NCBI GenBank assembly: GCA_024743115.1
Contig: JANSXC010000012.1
Location: 124,001-188,000 of the forward strand
Length of the DNA: 64,000 nt
Direction of reading: 5' to 3'
Source of the DNA: a bacterium
GTDB taxonomy: Bacteria > Planctomycetota > UBA1135 > UBA2386
How positions within the stretch are numbered: position 1 is the first letter of the stretch; each line of letters opens with the position of its first letter. The notes under the pieces are model-generated. The model was not told where the DNA came from. It made no database searches and was given only the letters and a program-made list of their open reading frames with translations. Both the position numbers and the translations under genes were made by a program. Below, piece by piece: positions 62,117 through 64,000 of the stretch.

Positions 62117-64000
62117 TCATCTTCCCTTCCTGCCCTTGGCAACCTCCAGAGTCCGCAGCCAGCCGCCCTGCGAGGGACTGGTGGTGACCGCGAACCCGGC
62201 CACGAACTCGCCCGCAGCACCCACCAGCTCGAACGGCCGCGCACCCCGGCGACGAGGATCGGCGATCCACTTCGATCGCTGCGTCGCCCGTTTCGCGCTC
62301 TGCAGGTCGCGCCAAGGCGAGTAGATCAGGCGCATGGCTTGAATCTCACCGCCCACACGAACCTCGACGCCGGTCACGACCCAGTCGCGTGGCGCCTTCA
62401 ACACGGTCGGCCCACTACCGCCGCGGCCGCCGATCCGATCGCCCCGAAACTCCTTGCCCAGTCCGTCTCGCGTCAGCACCCGATAGATCGGCTGAATCGA
62501 ATCGATGAACATTCCGTGGTTGCCAGACACCCCGATGAGCACGCGGTCGACGGGCTCGCCCACCCGATAGAGCGGTGCTGGGTCGGAGTCTCGAGAAGGC
62601 CCCCGCATGCCAACGAGCTTGCTCGGCGCCGTCGCCACGAAGCCAGTCCGAACTCCGGCGAGACGACGACGTCGCGTCGGATCGAGGACCGGTCGCAACC
62701 CGACGTCGGGAAAACTCGCGCGTTCGGCATCGTTGGCGGCCCGCGCATCGGAGCGACACTCCGGCAGCGGGTTGCGAAATCCGCCACCACGATGGATCTG
62801 CAGGTGACCACTTCCCCCCCACCGCGGCGAAGCGTCAGTCGGCTCGTTCGGATACTCGGGGTTCCAAGCATCTAGGCACCACTCCCAGACGTTGCCATGC
62901 ACGTCGTGGAGCCCCCACGGATTCGGCAGCTTCTGACCAATCGGTGCGGGCGCACGACGCGGCTTACTCATGGCCGCCGTTGCACGCACGTCGAACCAGG
63001 CGTAGTCCGTGAGCTTCGCACCATCGGGAATCGACCACGGGGTGGTCGTGCCCGCCCGACAGAAGTACTCCCATTGCGCCTCGGACGGCAGACTGAGCTG
63101 GAACCGGTCACAGAAGCGACGGCAATCGGGTGCTCGCACATTGACGACCGGGTCGATCGTCGCCGGCAACGCCGCAAGATTCCTCGAGCTCCCGTACCGC
63201 CCACGGCGGGTACGACCGCCCCTCGGCGCGGCCGTGCGTGGCCCGCCTGCCGCCTCCGGGGCCAGACCACGTAGCCACTGCGCCTGCGTCACCTCGAACT
63301 TCGAGACCAGGAACGGCTTGACCGTCACTTCGTGGCGTGGCCTCCCGATCGAGACGCCGCGACTCGGATTCGGCGCGGCATCCGACTGCCCCATCTGGAA
63401 CTTCCCGCCGGGCACGAGCACGAAGACGAGCGCCGATTCGGGGCTCATCAACGTGTTCGCTGAAGAACCCTCCGGTGCATTCGGGAGCGGATCCTTCGAC
63501 CACTCGGGTTTGGCGCCCGTTTCCGGCGCCCAGAACTCCCATAGACCCGTGCTCGCGTTCTTCCCCAGCGGCAGCAGATACGCGATGGGCTCGAGTTCGA
63601 AGCCCGCGAATCGGCGGTCCTTCGCCAGATCGCGCCGGGCCGCTTCCCACATCGGCGCTGCCGCTACGATCTCGGGTACCAACCTGCGCAATCGACCCAG
63701 CGACATGCGGACTTCTCGCAGGCCCTGGATCTCCTCGAGAAGAGGGCCGGCGGGCAACGCGCGGGCGAGTTCGGAAACGCCCGTGAGCTGGTCAAGCAGC
63801 ACATCGGCCCGCTCGCACCAGACTCGACTCTTCCGCGAGTCGACAGCACCCAACCAAAACCTCTCCGCGTCGGCAATCAGAGCCCTCGATTCCTCGACCC
63901 GATCGTGCAGTGGCTCGGCCGCCAACAGGGTCTTCGGCGCCACCTCAACGACCGGGCGAGCGGGCCGAAACCCATGCTCTACCTCTCGCAGGCTCGGCGG
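62117..64000 (-). CDS. SUMF1 (formylglycine-generating enzyme-like) protein, 5' end outside window
   Basis: At least 627 residues are seen; the frame stays open through the window end, so the start is missing. A helical linker (about 63550-63950) with YLLPLGKNASTGLWEFWAPETG is the piece that in planctomycetes joins a Ser/Thr kinase to SUMF1, so a kinase domain may lie beyond. The SUMF1 domain runs LVPGGKFQMG, KPFLVSKFEVTQAQWLRGL, LPSEAQWEYFCRAGT, WGLHDVHGNVWEWCLDAW and RGGGFRNPLPECRSDARAAN. The last 170 residues (GKEFRGDRIGGRGGSGPTVL; WVVTGVEVRVGGEIQAMRLI) look like a jacalin-type lectin domain. Confidence 0.83.
   Translation of the reverse strand, partial: PPSLREVEHGFRPARPVVEVAPKTLLAAEPLHDRVEESRALIADAERFWLGAVDSRKSRVWCERADVLLDQLTGVSELARALPAGPLLEEIQGLREVRMSLGRLRRLVPEIVAAAPMWEAARRDLAKDRRFAGFELEPIAYLLPLGKNASTGLWEFWAPETGAKPEWSKDPLPNAPEGSSANTLMSPESALVFVLVPGGKFQMGQSDAAPNPSRGVSIGRPRHEVTVKPFLVSKFEVTQAQWLRGLAPEAAGGPRTAAPRGGRTRRGRYGSSRNLAALPATIDPVVNVRAPDCRRFCDRFQLSLPSEAQWEYFCRAGTTTPWSIPDGAKLTDYAWFDVRATAAMSKPRRAPAPIGQKLPNPWGLHDVHGNVWEWCLDAWNPEYPNEPTDASPRWGGSGHLQIHRGGGFRNPLPECRSDARAANDAERASFPDVGLRPVLDPTRRRRLAGVRTGFVATAPSKLVGMRGPSRDSDPAPLYRVGEPVDRVLIGVSGNHGMFIDSIQPIYRVLTRDGLGKEFRGDRIGGRGGSGPTVLKAPRDWVVTGVEVRVGGEIQAMRLIYSPWRDLQSAKRATQRSKWIADPRRRGARPFELVGAAGEFVAGFAVTTSPSQGGWLRTLEVAKGRKGR

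Overview
The window is gene-dense, very GC-rich bacterial chromosome with short intergenic gaps and many 1-4 bp start/stop overlaps. LptF/LptG-family permeases point to a two-membrane cell. Several contents are typical of Planctomycetota and relatives: a DUF1080 plus ThuA-like secreted protein, a formylglycine-generating-enzyme (SUMF1) type protein with a planctomycete-style linker, a ceramidase-like lipoprotein, and many secreted or anchored proteins of unknown function. I read it as an uncultivated Planctomycetota-like lineage; this is inference from gene content, since no rRNA is present. I see no CRISPR array, IS element, prophage or recognised defence island.

Layout. 1-4267: end of a sigma-54 activator, a cysteine desulfurase and mutS. 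4365-7709: a GNAT protein and two tandem secreted paralogs with Gly-Lys tails. 7806-11642: lptG/lptF with a coupled 35-residue membrane peptide, divergent from a protein with two WaaP/KdkA-like kinase domains. 11652-17115: a beta-oxidation operon (thiolase, 3-hydroxyacyl-CoA dehydrogenase, acyl-CoA dehydrogenase, sppA, and a second, degenerate acyl-CoA dehydrogenase). 17462-24746: small envelope proteins, tRNA-Ala, a HAMP-type membrane operon, a MinD/FlhG-like ATPase, an HU-like protein and a nitrilase-family amidase. 24796-29463: unknown proteins, a SpoU methyltransferase and a divergent sigma-70 factor. 29768-36606: a surface-anchored protein, Mrp/ApbC, a DUF1858-like protein, thioredoxin, lipB, xseA (with a HARP-like N-terminal domain), xseB and a site-2-protease-like gene. 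36637-45414: ceramidase-like and SirB1-like genes, an aromatic amino acid decarboxylase, tRNA-Leu, a large membrane protein, a class I aminotransferase and an OB/PolB-like exonuclease. 45440-54404: a secreted metalloprotease, an HD phosphohydrolase, lipoproteins, one frameshifted gene and a carboxypeptidase-regulatory-domain protein. 54547-61003: two glycosyltransferases and a sugar module (epimerase, MFS transporter, DUF1080/ThuA protein). 61066-64000: a proline-iminopeptidase-like hydrolase and a truncated SUMF1 protein.

The most interesting signals are: (a) a recurrent TANNNT hexamer placed 5-7 bases before ATG/GTG codons, which suggests many leaderless transcripts; (b) a HARP-like domain fused to exonuclease VII large subunit; (c) a complete and a catalytically degenerate acyl-CoA dehydrogenase in one operon, suggestive of a heteromeric enzyme; (d) a double lipopolysaccharide-kinase-type protein divergent from lptFG; and (e) a keto-sugar style catabolic module. 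No experiment or search was run; all family calls are by reading the translated sequence.
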